The position numbers and the translations under genes were made by a program. A DNA stretch of 64,000 bases from Xylogone sp. PMI_703 (lineage: Eukaryota; Ascomycota; Leotiomycetes), in contig JAJTUQ010000001.1 of assembly GCA_021399445.1 (NCBI GenBank), forward strand, positions 4,216,001-4,280,000, given 5' to 3'. Shown in pieces: positions 1 to 11,722 of this stretch. Numbering within the stretch: position 1 is the stretch's first letter; each line of letters starts with the position of its first letter. The notes below the pieces were generated by a model that was not told where the DNA came from, made no database searches, and saw nothing but the letters and a program-made list of their open reading frames with translations.

Positions 1-1
1 G

Positions 2-775
2 AAGACCCAAAAGTTACAAAGCGGATCTAGTGGATGGGCGCCCTCTGGCAGTCAATCACCAGGCGTTGCAGCCACTACCAAGGCTGCGCCTCCTTCTTTC
101 AATGCAACTCTAGCTAAGCAACAGCCCCTGCCACCTCATCAAGTTACAAAGTCCGTTCAAGGCAGTTGGGAGAGGAAGGATGCATCCCAGAGTCATCCAG
201 CCACCAAGCAGGGACACAATTCTATGTTCCACCGTCAATACCAACCTTCCCAATTTCAAAAGCCTCTGATGCATACGCCAGCCACTCAAGAAATTCGATT
301 CCCTCAGATTAATTATCAAGCACAACAGCTTGCCGCTTCGAAGAATATTAATCCTGCTCCAAGGGTGGATTCTCGTAAGCAACTTTCTCAGGTTCCGATT
401 GAGCAAGCTGGAAACAAAAATGACAGCTCTCCCAAGCAGGGCCAAAATAACCCAGCCGTCACACAAGCATCTTCTAGCTCTGTAACGGGAGTGACTGAAC
501 CGGCAAAATCAATTTTATCAGAGCCAACCACCACTTTTGTCATGGAAGGTAAACCATTATATCCCCATCAGCTACCACTTAAAGCACGGGATTCACAGAG
601 CTCCTCAGAAATCCCCGCCTATCTTCACCAACAAACGCTCCAAACGAATACACAGGCTGAGAAACCGGATGGATTGGCCGATGTTGCCGCCGATACGGCA
701 ACGACGGTGCAGCATATCATGCTTAACGTGCGTTCTCGTGTGGAGGCATATGAACATGAGCGTATGAATAAATGA
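2..775 (+). CDS. Low-complexity protein, C-terminal part (5' end outside window)
   Basis: The frame is open from base 2 to a TGA at 773-775, giving 257 residues with no start in view, so the gene begins upstream of the window. The peptide is rich in Ser, Gln, Pro, Thr and Ala and has no recognisable domain. Only the last 35 or so residues look more ordered, mixing hydrophobic and charged residues and ending in VEAYEHERMNK. I do not recognise the family. The long open frame and biased but non-repetitive composition favour real coding sequence, most likely the disordered tail of a larger nuclear or regulatory protein, but that role is a guess. Confidence 0.6.
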   Translation, partial: KTQKLQSGSSGWAPSGSQSPGVAATTKAAPPSFNATLAKQQPLPPHQVTKSVQGSWERKDASQSHPATKQGHNSMFHRQYQPSQFQKPLMHTPATQEIRFPQINYQAQQLAASKNINPAPRVDSRKQLSQVPIEQAGNKNDSSPKQGQNNPAVTQASSSSVTGVTEPAKSILSEPTTTFVMEGKPLYPHQLPLKARDSQSSSEIPAYLHQQTLQTNTQAEKPDGLADVAADTATTVQHIMLNVRSRVEAYEHERMNK

Positions 776-2088
776 TGTGGTGTGTTATCATCTGGAAGTG
801 ACGATTAATGAAATTCACACAGCAGGACACGTGACGATACGGATAGCAGCTAGGAAACTACTGTATTTGTACGAATTGCACATTGGGAGCACCTCATGGA
901 GATGGCGTTAGGACGTGAGGCATATCCTCGATTGATGGTGGCTATCTGATCGCTTCTTTCTTTTCGTTCTTTTTACAACGTCAAATCTTAATTACGGCGA
1001 ACCTGGCATATGTTTTACATGTCTATATAAGACCGGGGTTTGGCGATTCATTGGCTGTCGGGTCGATGACTGGACATGCATAACATACATAGGGGTATTT
1101 CTGGAGTTTGCTTCTTTCGTTAATTTCTTTCCTGCTTATAGGCATTGGTTGTTGGAGTACTTTAATTGGGATATTGTCTGGTTTGGGGGCGTACAGAACC
1201 TCGGTGCATAGTACCTTGATACAATCAATGCGATTGTTGTACATAGCCCTTATAGGGGGACCATCACCCATGCTTTTAGTCTTGCGTTGCAATCCATTGC
1301 AGATAGAAACGACTTCCCACTTCTTAAATCATGCGTGAATACTTTTTCGGCCGTGAATCGCACTTGCTATCTCCGTCCCGGAAGACACGCCAGCCATAGA
1401 ACCCCCTACCCCGCGCCAACCTACCGTTCCGCGTCACTTTAGATGCAGGACGTAGCATTTGAGTGGCCGGCTCGAGTACTAGGCTACAGCTTAATCAGCT
1501 CTGTGAAGCTCTACCTATAGTGGGAAGGTAAAGACGTAACACGGTCACGCATGCGAATCAGAAACTGTAAGAGATCTTGGAGTCTGCTCCCGACAAATCT
1601 CCAGGTGACTCTGGCTGGGGCGAACATCCACATTGGGCGACGATTATCCTCCCCCAGATTTCGGGCGCACGGACTGGCCTCGGCCCATTCCACGCCCCGC
1701 AGACGCTATCACTCCGACTCCGACGACACAAACCTTCAACTCCCCATGCTCTAAAGTCTAGGCGCCATGAGGCTATCTCGGGAGTGGTGAGGGGTGTGAG
1801 GGACTGGAGGGGTGCCACTCTCCTCCTGGACCCTGTTATCACGGCATGAGCGGGTAAGGAAGCTCTTCCCCCTCTTCTACACCAACGGTCGTAAGGATCA
1901 TCTTCGCTGATTCTTATATCTCTTATATCTCTTCTTTCCCTCTTTGCTTCTTTTTGCTTTATATAGGCTATATCTCACAATCTACCCGAGTTGATCTTTA
2001 TCTGTCCTGTTTCTTTGTCTTTTTGCCCCCAAAGTTTTGGATAGCACGTCATTTTACGTGTAATTGAGGTGTTTTTAGACTATATATA
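776..2088. other. Intergenic, upstream of the alcohol oxidase gene
   Basis: No supported gene. Short open frames of 60-94 codons occur on both strands but overlap each other and resemble nothing. A CACGTG lies near 826. Bases 1905-2000 are pyrimidine-rich with repeated CTTATATCT units and lead towards the alcohol oxidase start, as in many fungal core promoters and leaders. A TATATATAATG context abuts the start codon at 2089. Confidence 0.6.
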
Positions 2089-4140
2089 ATGTCCACGTAC
2101 AACGAGTCCGTTGGCGATGTCGATATTATATTTGCTGGAGGAGGCACTGCGGCGTGTGTAACCGCAGGGAGACTGGCAAAAGCGAATCCGGATCTGAAGA
2201 TTCTGGTTGTTGAGGCTGGCAAGAATAACTATAATGATCCTACTGTTGTCAATCCGGCTGTTTATCTCACCCATCTCGCTCCTGACAGTTCTACAGCATT
2301 GGTGAGCGTTTTTCTTGATTTTACTTTGGTTTTTTTTGAGAAGAGTTATACGATTCTATCACTAAGATCGTTTATTCAACCGCCCTCTAATACTCGCATC
2401 TTATGTAGTTCTATAAATCGAAGAAATCAGATTACCTTGCTGGCCGTGAAGCTATTGTACCTTCTGGCGGCATCCTTGGTGGAGGATCCTCCATTAACTT
2501 TATGATGTACACTAGAGCTCAAGGCATCGACTTCGACAGCTGGAACACGCCTGGATGGAGTGCTAAAGATATGCTGGAAATGTGTAAGAAACTGGAGACA
2601 TATCATCCTAGAGGCGAGGGCATTGATCCAAACAAACACGGTTATGATGGGCCAATCCACGTCTCTGATGGAGGATATAGAGGCACGAGTGAGAAGGAGT
2701 GGATGTCTACAATCACTAAAATGGGGTATAAGAATATTCTCGATCTACAAGACCTTGATGCCATAGGAGGTTTCTCCGTAAGTACTCTCCTGGTAATTTT
2801 GAGTAACATTATACTTATTTGATTACAGCATTGGCACCGCTATGTATCGCCAGATGGGAAACGCCAAGATACAGCTCATCGCTACATCCACCCCTTAATG
2901 CAAGATGGAAAGCACCCGAATTTACACCTGCTCGTAGAATCCAAGGTTGTTCGAGTCATTTTTGATGAATCTACTCCCCCAAGAGCTATTGGCATCGAAT
3001 ACGTGCCCAATCCAGCGTTTCAACCGATAACCTCTCTGTCAAAACCAGTACACAAAATCATCAAGGCTAATAAACTGGTCGTTGTATCGTCAGGTGCTCT
3101 TGGCACACCGCAGGTCCTTGAACGGTCCGGTGTAGGTAACCCTGAGCTCCTGAAAAAGCTAGGTATTCCAGTTGTGGCCGATGTCCCGGGTGTCGGGGAG
3201 AATTATCAAGATCATCACCTGATTTTATATCCTTATCGAACATCACTAGGTGAACGTGAGACACTAGATGGTATCTTTAGCGGACGGGCAGATTTCGCAA
3301 GGGCTTTAGAGGAAAAGGATCCAATCTTGGGTTGGAATGGAATCGGTGAGTTGACTCATTTCTTTGAAATACCTCAAGTCAATCACTAACGTATCTATAG
3401 ATCTCTGCTCAAAGCTCCGACCCACCGATGCAGAGGTCGCCCAGCTCGGCCCAGACTTCAAAAAGTTCTGGGACAAAGACTTCGCTCCATACCCAACCAG
3501 GCCCCTAATGTTGACAGCCATAGTCAATGCCTGGCTAGCTGATCCATCCCTTGTGAAACCAGGACAATACGTAAATATCGGTGTTTACACCGCATACCCA
3601 TATTCTCGGGGGCGCATTCACATTACAGACAAGGATAACGTTACCGATGGCTACGACTTCGATAACGGGTTCCTAAATCACCCTGCCGATATTAAGAAAC
3701 AGCTCTGGGCATATAAGATCACACGAGAGATTGCAAGACGGACTAACAGCTATAGAGGAGAAGTTGACCTCGGCCATCCTCATTTCAGACCTGGAAGTAA
3801 AGCTGCTTTGGTAGATTTGACCATTCCTGGAGAAGTGATGCCATCAGCCGACGAAATAAAGGATATTGAATATGACGTAGATGATGACGCTGCTATTGAG
3901 CAATTTATCCGGGAGAATGTGAACACAACGTGGCACTCCATAGGTACATGTGCTATGCGAGAGAAGGACCAAGGCGGTGTTGTCGATAAGGACTTGAACG
4001 TCTATGGAACACAGGCATTGAAGTTGGTGGATCTCAGCATCTGTCCTGAGAATGTAGGAGCCAATACTAATAATACGGCTCTTGCGGTTGGTGAGAAAGC
4101 TGCTGTTATTATTGGAAGGGAGTTAGGCATTGAGGTTTAA
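2089..4140 (+). CDS. GMC-family alcohol oxidase (AOX/methanol-oxidase-like)
   Basis: Predicted exons 2089-2301, 2409-2777, 2829-3345 and 3401-4140 encode 612 residues. The enzyme should oxidise short primary alcohols to aldehydes with O2, making H2O2, with FAD as cofactor. The N-terminal Rossmann motif reads FAGGGTAAC (residues 15-23), the GMC signature ILGGGSSINFMMYTRA follows, and the C-terminal part has the catalytic His in NTTWHSIGTCAM (about His545) and the AOX-type Asn in NVGANTNNTAL (about Asn588). Alignment from memory places it with fungal alcohol oxidases rather than glucose oxidase or choline dehydrogenase. The protein stops at LGIEV soon after the FAD domain, so the extended tail and C-terminal peroxisomal signal of yeast methanol oxidases are absent. 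Intron 3 carries a CTAAC branch site. A true methanol substrate is not established. Confidence 0.88.
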
Positions 4141-5332
4141 CTCTTTTCTTCTGCAAAGGCGTAAAAGACATCTATTGGGTTTTGAGAATCCTTGCTGGAT
4201 CCATAGTACTAAGATAATATAAACCACAAAATGCACATTACTATTTGAGCCTTCAACAACATATTCTAGCTCACTCAGGTATATATCTACTCATAATCAG
4301 TATATAGGACGATAAGTAAGCAATCCAGGTACACTGAGCATAGGAAAGCTTCCTGAAACACCGTATATTCGTCTAGTCAAGAGTCTACAGGTATAGTCAA
4401 GGTCTCGAGTCAGATAGAGCTTCCCCATTACCTGTAATACTTCTGGAATGAAGCCGGTAGGTCTTTGTCGGTTGCTGGCTCTAAATCATAAGGACGCTTT
4501 TCGAGAGCAAAATATCGTTCTTTGGGCACATTACAGATAGGTCATCACAGCCATGCAGTAAAGGACTGTTACTTCCATTTCGGCCTGTTATACATTCTAG
4601 ATTTCAAGAAAAGAAGCTGTGATAAACCGATGCTTCGTAATAAGGGAGTCTATCTCTACTAGTATTGTCTGACCTTACTTTAAAAACCCAATCATTCCGG
4701 AGTAGAAATACCTTGGCGACACATAGTCACTATTACTGTACAATAGCCGCGTATACATCGAGATGAAACTTAATCTCACACATCAAAATATACTGAGACT
4801 TTGATACGGCGATTGATCACCATTGCAATCTACGTCTACGGATAAAGGGGGGCAAACCTAGAGGCATGATTTATGTATTTCAACCCATTCTGTTCTGCCG
4901 ATAATGACAAAATAAATGAAACAAGAGGATAAAAAAGACAAGGAGAATATCCGCGTAGCAAAAACGACACAGACTCACACACACGCATCGGAAAACCGGC
5001 ATGAGGAAAAAAGAAGAGAGAAAAAATGTCAATTATCAAAAGCCGATTCCCCAATATTTGGATTTCCCTCACACGCGCCATTGGTTCAACTAATAAAAGT
5101 TTAACGTTTCTCCAGTTTTCCAACAATGCCATTACCATATCTAATCAAGTCCCCATTAGGCCACCACCAGATTTGAAAATTGTCATTAGGTGCACAAGGT
5201 TGGAATGTAAAGGACGGCTCGATCGATCAGGATGACAAGTCGAATTCTAATATGAAGTGCAGAGGGAAGGAAAGTTCGTTCCATTCATTCAGGGTGAGAC
5301 AAGCAAAGGGTATCTAAGTTGATGGAGTTGCT
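4141..5332. other. Intergenic between converging genes
   Basis: Separates the 3' ends of the alcohol oxidase gene (+) and ypt1 (-). AT-rich sequence with only short overlapping open frames; I see no gene, repeat or RNA. Most of the right-hand 200 bases could be the ypt1 3' untranslated region. Confidence 0.6.
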
Positions 5333-6362
5333 TTAACAGCATCCACCGGCAGACCCCTGCTGTACACCTTGGCCTTGTCCGACTTGAACGGTGGGCTTGT
5401 TGTTTGCTGTGGTTGTGCCCATTCGCTCCTTGATCTGGCGGGCCATTGTCAAGAAAGCCTGCTCGACGTTGCTGGCATTCTTTGCCGAGGTCTCTAGGAA
5501 TGGAATACCCAAGCTATCCGCGAATTCCTATAATAGTTATTAGTCCTAATTCAGGTGGCCTATGACAGGGGACACATGACAAATACCACATGGCGTACTA
5601 GTACGATGACCATGTGATCGGCTTCATGTGACATGACGTACCTTGGCGACCGTGTATTCGACAACTTTCTTGTCTGTCATATCGCTCTTGTTGCCTACGA
5701 GAAGCTTGTTGACACCCTCAGTGGCATATCGGTCAATCTCTTGGAGCCATTGCTTGACGTTGTTGAAGGAGTCCATATCCGTGACATCGTATACCACGCA
5801 GATACCGTGTGCACCTCGGTAGTATGAAGATGTAATTGTTCGGAATCGCTCTTGCCCAGCAGTGTCCCACTTGCAGAAGTTAGTATAATCGCCCTTCACT
5901 AATTCTGGTATACTCTGGATCCTCACAATCTGCAACTTCACGGTCTTGCCATCTAGTTCAATAGTTCTGATTTTCTGCGTGATGGTCAACAGCCGCGTCA
6001 AGGTGACTTCCCCCCTAAGATAGAACCTACGAAATCGACACCGATAGTGGAGATGTAACTCTCAGTGTATGTATCATCCGCAAATCGCAACAGCAAGCAG
6101 GACTTTCCTACACCTGAGTCTCCGATCAGGAGGAGCTTGAAGAGGTAGTCGTACCTGCCGAGGAGGTAAGCATACTGGTTAGGCAACGGAGGTGGCCGTG
6201 TTCGAGATGGATACCATCTCTATACTATAAAGGGAGAGAGAAACTATGGGAGACACTATAAACGTCAGCATTATTGTTCGTAGCCCAAGAGGCGGATACG
6301 GGTGTATCATAGTATGCACAGGTGTAGCAGATAGGCAGGGGGGCTTACTACTCGGGATTCAT
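5333..6362 (-). CDS. ypt1: Rab1-family small GTPase Ypt1
   Basis: Five exons on the minus strand (6352-6362, 6031-6154, 5927-5974, 5642-5869, 5333-5527) join to 201 residues, the normal Ypt1 length. The protein drives tethering in ER-to-Golgi transport, early Golgi traffic and autophagy. Visible motifs are the P-loop GDSGVGKS (15-22), the switch I/effector stretch [15 protein letters not shown] (62-67), NKSD (121-124), ETSAKN, and a C-terminal Gly-Cys-Cys for double geranylgeranylation. The first coding exon is only 11 bases (ATG plus Asn, Pro and two bases of Glu), with a GTAGTA donor. Reading straight through from exon 2 gives a false N terminus; the splice restores the conserved MNPEYDYLFK start. 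Intron 3 has a TACTAAC branch. Confidence 0.95.
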
Positions 6363-6996
6363 GATGGGAAAAGAAGTAGTTTATCAAAGACAGATGTGAA
6401 GTTGAGATTCACTAGGGACAGTGAGTACTATAGGCTGGGTTGAGAAGTCGTAGGGTTGACTGTAGGATGGGAGGCGGAGGTTGTATGTGTACGGAATCTC
6501 CCTTCGTCGATGTCGTCGCAAGACGCAGATGCTGGGATTCCGCCTCAGGTACCCTTAGACGAGCACGTGACTTAGTGGTTAAGCCTGATGTCGATGATGA
6601 AAGGGAGTGACGATCAACAAGACATGTTTAATTTAGCATGTAGGATCCTAGAACTTATATGTCTCTAGACTTAGACTGGTATCTCTGCTTTTCAGGAGAA
6701 GCTGAGTCATCTTCGATTGTGCTTTCTCGACGTTGCCTAGCAGCCAACAGCCATCTATTCTTGGATTCTTTCTGGTTTCGAGCACTTTCTGCTGCCACAG
6801 ACCGCCACGGCATTTCCTCTTTCGGCGAAACTGCCCATCTATAACCGCAAACCCGCGATAAAGCTCCGCCAACATTTTCTTTTCTACAAACGTCATTTTC
6901 TACAACAGAAAGAACCAACTCTTCTCGTATTTGAGCCCACTCTCAATCCCCGTGAGATTTGATGCATCTGGCCGCAAGCTATCCACTGGAAGGCTG
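6363..6996. other. Divergent promoter region, ypt1 and the DUF2358-like gene
   Basis: 634 bases between two start codons on opposite strands. A CACGTG occurs at 6564-6569. Overlapping open frames at 6648-6918 are not supported as genes. Position 6931 begins an open frame with TTG, but the first ATG of the right-hand gene in that frame is at 6997. Confidence 0.6.
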
Positions 6997-8055
6997 ATGT
7001 CGACACCTTCTGGTCTCCTCCGCGCTACTTCTCAAATTAGTCCCAAGTTCTCTGCGGGACCGGCCATTGCGGTTAGACTATGGCATCCTCCAGCATATCT
7101 CCTGGCTGCGAACGCAAGGCATCTCACATCTCTTCAAACCGAAACGAGAGATATTCCTGAAGTTTCATTCACAAGCTCACCACCGCGATTGAAACCTGAT
7201 CCAAAAGACAGCAAGAATGATCCTAATAAACCCGATGAAAGAACCTTGAAGCTAGGTAAAAGTAAGTCCAACTCAAACCAACCCATTCCCCAAATCCCAT
7301 TTCTTTCAAAATCCTCTTTCACATGTTGATCCTTAAATCAATCAATCAATTCCAAAAAAAGAACACAAAAAGAAAAAAGAATAAACAAAGAAGAAGAAGA
7401 ACAAAGAAAAAAAAAGCTAACATATCACCCAAATCCAGCCCTCCGAATCCTCCAAGACCGCCTCCCAACCCTCCTCCAATCCCCCCTCCCACAAGACATC
7501 CTCTCCCCGCAAATCACCCTCCACCTCTTCCCCTCCACCCATCCTCACCTCCCCACCGTCACCGGCCGCGTCGCCTACAACGCCGCGCTGTGGACCTCGC
7601 CCATCGCATGGGGCTCCCTCCCGCTGGTAGGCAACGTCAAGTTACGCATCCTCTCCGAGCGCATGGTGCGCTGCTCGCCCGCGCGCTCGTACGCTGAGGA
7701 CGCCTCGACGAAGATCCGACCCGAGCAGTTGATTGTGAAGTGGCAGACGGTGGGGAAGGGAAAAAACAAGAAGAGCAAGAGCAGTAGCAGCGGTAGTGGC
7801 AGTAGCAGTGCGAAGGATGGGGACGGGGAGTTCACGGGGTTGTTCATCTTCGAGTTCGATGCTGAGGGGAGGATCGTTAGCCATACGATTGAGAATGTGG
7901 AGGAGGGCGGGAGCTGGGAGAGGGGTGTCGGAGCGAGGGTCGTGGGGTTGACGGATTGGTTGCTGGGAGGGATGAGGAATGGGCAGGGAGAGCATGGGAC
8001 GCCGTTCCCTGTGTGCTCGGGGTATGGTGGACGAGCATGGAGGAACGGCTTGTAG
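6997..8055 (+). CDS. Probable mitochondrial DUF2358-like (C6orf136-like) protein
   Basis: Two exons, 6997-7261 and 7439-8055, give 293 residues. The N terminus is rich in Arg, Ser and Ala without acidic residues, as expected for a mitochondrial presequence. The C-terminal two thirds carries a compact domain: an ILSPQITLHLF stretch, a hydrophobic WTSPIAWGSLPLVGNVKLRI core, then LFIFEFDAEGRIVSHTIENV. This layout resembles the NTF2-like DUF2358 family, assigned from memory and not certain; the function is unknown. A Ser-Gly-Lys run (about residues 185-210) is encoded by simple sequence and is probably a loop. The intron is long and purine-rich with GCTAACAT before the acceptor. An alternative donor 6 bases upstream would keep frame. 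Confidence 0.75.
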
Positions 8056-8668
8056 AGTTAGGGAAACCCCTCTGTTTTTCCGGTTCTTTTGTCTGTATGG
8101 ATTGGTTAGCGTGCAAATATGGGCTGTTTGGAGTTTCAGGCATTTGGGAGAAAGGGGGAGGGGCGGAATATTCACGCTTGTATGACTTATATTATTACTC
8201 TTGTACAACACTAAAGATACCTACACCTCTCTCTATAATGAAAAAAAGATTATATCTAGTCACAAGAACACAAGACAGACGGCTTCAACACAGCACACCA
8301 GATGATCCGTCTTCCATAATACACATTCTTTTTTGAATTATTGCTACCTGATTAATCCTTGGGCGCTAATACGTATGTATATTAATAAAGTGGTATATAT
8401 ATAGTAATAAAATGGGGAAAAACCAGAAAATGATGCCTCCTTATATGTTCTCCAGTCAGCATGCATGATGATGATAACCAGCCAGCCAATCCCCCTGTAC
8501 ATTAACGCATAAATTCAAAGGGAACGCCCGGCTCATCACGGCGCCCGTTTGCTGACCCAAAATCCGCCTCTAAAAACAAAACGGTAAACCAAGATTAAAA
8601 AGAGTGTAAGTGATTAAAATCCGTGGGGTTTTTTAAACGAATGAAGATAGTGATACAAGAGCAACTCA
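8056..8668. other. Intergenic between converging 3' ends
   Basis: Holds the 3' regions of the DUF2358-like gene (+) and the 997-residue protein gene (-). AT-rich around 8330-8400. No gene or repeat seen. Confidence 0.6.
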
Positions 8669-11600
8669 TCAAGCTAAGCCCAGCCACTTGAACGCTTTCT
8701 TGCCGCCCACCTTGGTCATTTCCTCGAGCCTGGCTTTCTTCCGTAGATCAGGAAGGACTACGCCGCCAGAACGACCCATCACCATGCGATCGTAGTCGTC
8801 ATCGCTGTCTTCGCCGAGGTAGAAATTCTCCCAATCTTTTTCCAACTGTCTCTCCCTGGCCTCTTCTCTTCGTATCCTTTCGCTGGCTGTTGTTCGAGTA
8901 GAGATAATGGAGGGAGTATAATTAGATCTGGATCTTGATTTCTTGCGTAAATGAGCACGGTCATTCTCAATAGGAGAGTCTGGAATGGGTGGTGCTGGTT
9001 TACAAAACGCCGGGCTCGATTCAGGGTCAGGTGTATAAAATGATGACCTTTCGATAAGACCTTGGGCTATTGAGGATAACAGAGTTTTAATTTCTGCAGG
9101 TGAGGCAGTGCTTGGGATGAGGTAGTCGGCTTTTGATAATGAGATAACTGATAGTCGGTTTCGTAAGTGTGCTGGTAGTTGGGAAGTGGAACGAGTGGAA
9201 AAGGAGTTTGAAGTGTAATGACTATGGATGGAATCTGTTCGCCCTCGTTGGAAGATGCTTCGGGTTCTGAAGGATAAATCAGAGGACAGAATGGTCGCAG
9301 GCTGGTCATCAAAGCTCGGTTCGCTTGAGAGACCGTCTAGAATTCCAGCGACTTTGAATAAATCCGCACCGATCAGCTTGCGGAGTGCAAGCACGGTAGA
9401 GAGATGTGTGATGGGGTAGTGGAGGATAAGGAGACCGATCATAGGGTTGCTAGCCAGGTAAGCCTCGAGGTGAGGGACAAGCATGGTAGCAAGCGCCTTG
9501 GTATTCGACCAGGGCCTTACACCGGTGCGTTTGGATTGCTCTTCAGCAGTTTGCAGGACATTTGCGACGAGATATCTATTTTCATTTTAATGAGCATTGA
9601 TCAATCAGAAATGGAGAAACCCGGGGGCAATATACCTTAGATCAAGCTTTCCAGCTTTGTTAATGCCATTTCTCTTCATCCCGAGCGCCTCGATCTGTCC
9701 TGATATGTGCGCAAAGAGGTCCGTATCGACACCGTCCTCGTGACCAAAGGCTATTATCTGATCAACTGTCGTGCGCTGACTACCGGTACTGTCATCGATA
9801 CTTCCAAAGACCGGCTTCCATAGTCTATCGGTTCCCGTCGCTATCAAGCTAAAGCCCTGGCTATATCCCGTCTCATTGGTCGGGAAGTATGAGTCTAGTA
9901 CGGCTCGCAGAGAGTCTTGTATGTGAACTGCATTGCTCGAGTTGGTATAAGTGAAATCACAGAACTTCTGAGATATCCCATTGGCAGTTGAAGGGGGTGT
10001 TATTGTCTGTGCTGTCAGTCCTCCAAATCCTCTCCCTTCAGTAGAAGACCGGCCGAACTCATCTTGAGATGGCCACCGGTGGTGCATTTCTGAAGGGTAG
10101 TCTCCTCCATCTGAGAGATGGGAATTGCTTCCCTGAGATTTGTGGGATCTCACTTCATCTACCTCCACGGTGATACCTGAAGCAAACATAGGTAGACCTG
10201 ATTCATAACCAGAAAATACGGCACTGGTAGGTGAGGGAACCAGGATTGTTCTTCGTTGCGGTATTATTGGGTAGCTACCATCCTTATATGATGCAATGAC
10301 CGACTCGAGAATATCATCAGAGGAACCATCCTTGAACTGAATGACCAGATCCTCCAAAAGTGGGAATACCGGTTCAAATGCGAAACTTCCATGAGGCTTT
10401 CCAGACGATCCAGCTGTAACATCTATCGCCGAATCTTCGGAGAATGTGCCTCGCCTACCCAGTGGTCGTGATTCCTTTTCAGGCGGTTCGACATCTGCAC
10501 TGGGCAATAATGTCTTCTCATTCGCCGTGGCGGGGGAGCCGTCATAGGTTGTTTTAGGCAGTTGAAATAGCGGTAAGCTTGGTTTTCGCTGTAGTCGACC
10601 ATCCGCTGTGAAAGGCCTCATGACGATGGGACTGTCAGATGCACCTGACTCGGGCGAGCCTGGACCAAATGTTCCGTCGGGGGGCTTGGTGATGGTCACG
10701 TCAATGGTCTCTGCAGACTTGGTTCTCTTGCTGGATGCTCTCAGGTACTTCGAGGGCACATCGACAATGTAGGCTTCGCCAAACACGACATCTTCTGTGA
10801 CCAAGGCACTATTTAGCGGGGAGGTAAAGTCGTCCAGATCACTTTCATCTCCCGACTGCTCCTCCTCTTCGGTGTCCCGAAGCCGCCTGGCTACCGGCGA
10901 GGGAATCTGGCCGCCAAAGGTTGTCCTCTTCTCCATCCGGCTGGTTAAGTTCTCCTTGGGCGTCAGAGCTCCCCAGGACGGAGGTTCATCCTCCAGCACG
11001 GATTCAGGTCGATCTTCCACCATCAAGTCGGCCGACAGTCGCGAAGGGTGGCCGAATTCTTGAAAGGCCAGGCCCCGTGTCTGGATCTCCGGCGTTATCG
11101 ACCTCATCATCCTCACTGCTGGCGGTTCTGGAGCCGGTATCGAGGGTGCTGCTACTGCTACTGCTGCTGTTACTGTCTCTTCTGCATCGTTGGTTGTATT
11201 GGAAGTATCAGGTTGTAGCTGCTGGTGCCTCTGTTGTTGCTGCTCCTCCTCTTCATCTTCTTGCCCTTTCTCTTCCTCCGCTTCCTTCTCCTCCCTCGGC
11301 CTCGGCCGGCTTCTCAGCAATCCGTCCAGGCCATCCTTTACCGCCTCGTTAAACTGCCTCTCCGCCTCTCGCACATCACCATCGGTAGCGTTGTCGCAGA
11401 TAGCTCTGACACACGTTGCCCGCGCACAGATAGTGCCGCCATTCAAGAAGACAAGTCGGGGCTGGGTGGGAGTTGACAGCTTGAGGAAGGAGCGGGCCTT
11501 TTCTATTCGTGCGGTGAGAACGGTGTGGACGTCGTGGATGTAGGCGTGAGGGTCGAAGAGCGTGCTGGGCTTGGGCCGTGGCAGGCTGGACTCCAGCGAA

Positions 11601-11722
11601 GGAATGATGAGGATCTTGGAGGAGAAGGGGATGAGCTGGAGCTGGGTTGCGATGGTGTCGACATCGCCCTCGAAAGCCACTATCTGCCCGCAGCTGTCCT
11701 GTGAGTTCGGAACGGAGTCCAT
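8669..11722 (-). CDS. Conserved fungal protein of unknown function, 997 residues
   Basis: Exons 9636-11722 and 8669-9575 (minus strand) join through AG|A to 997 residues. The start at 11722 is the first ATG and sits in a CACCATGG context; open frame upstream of it begins at TTG and has no ATG. The N terminus (IVAFEGDVDTIATQLQLIP) and a C-terminal block of about 100 residues, rich in hydrophobic helices (TMLVPHLEAYLASNPMIG), look folded. The middle is long, Ser/Pro/Glu-rich and probably disordered, with an acidic Glu run followed by Gln near residues 160-180. The last 80 residues are basic and coiled-coil-like. Similar proteins carry the uninformative label 'gastric mucin-like' in databases, as I recall. 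No catalytic motif is visible and I assign no function. Confidence 0.85.

Noticed and set aside
1108..1338. 76-codon hydrophobic frame (+) that could be a small membrane protein
   Set aside because: It overlaps an equally long frame on the other strand, and nothing else supports it.
7323..7438. Purine-rich stretch as a coding Lys-rich segment
   Set aside because: It lies inside the intron of the DUF2358-like gene, between a GTAAGT donor and an acceptor with a GCTAACAT branch site, and splicing restores a sensible protein.
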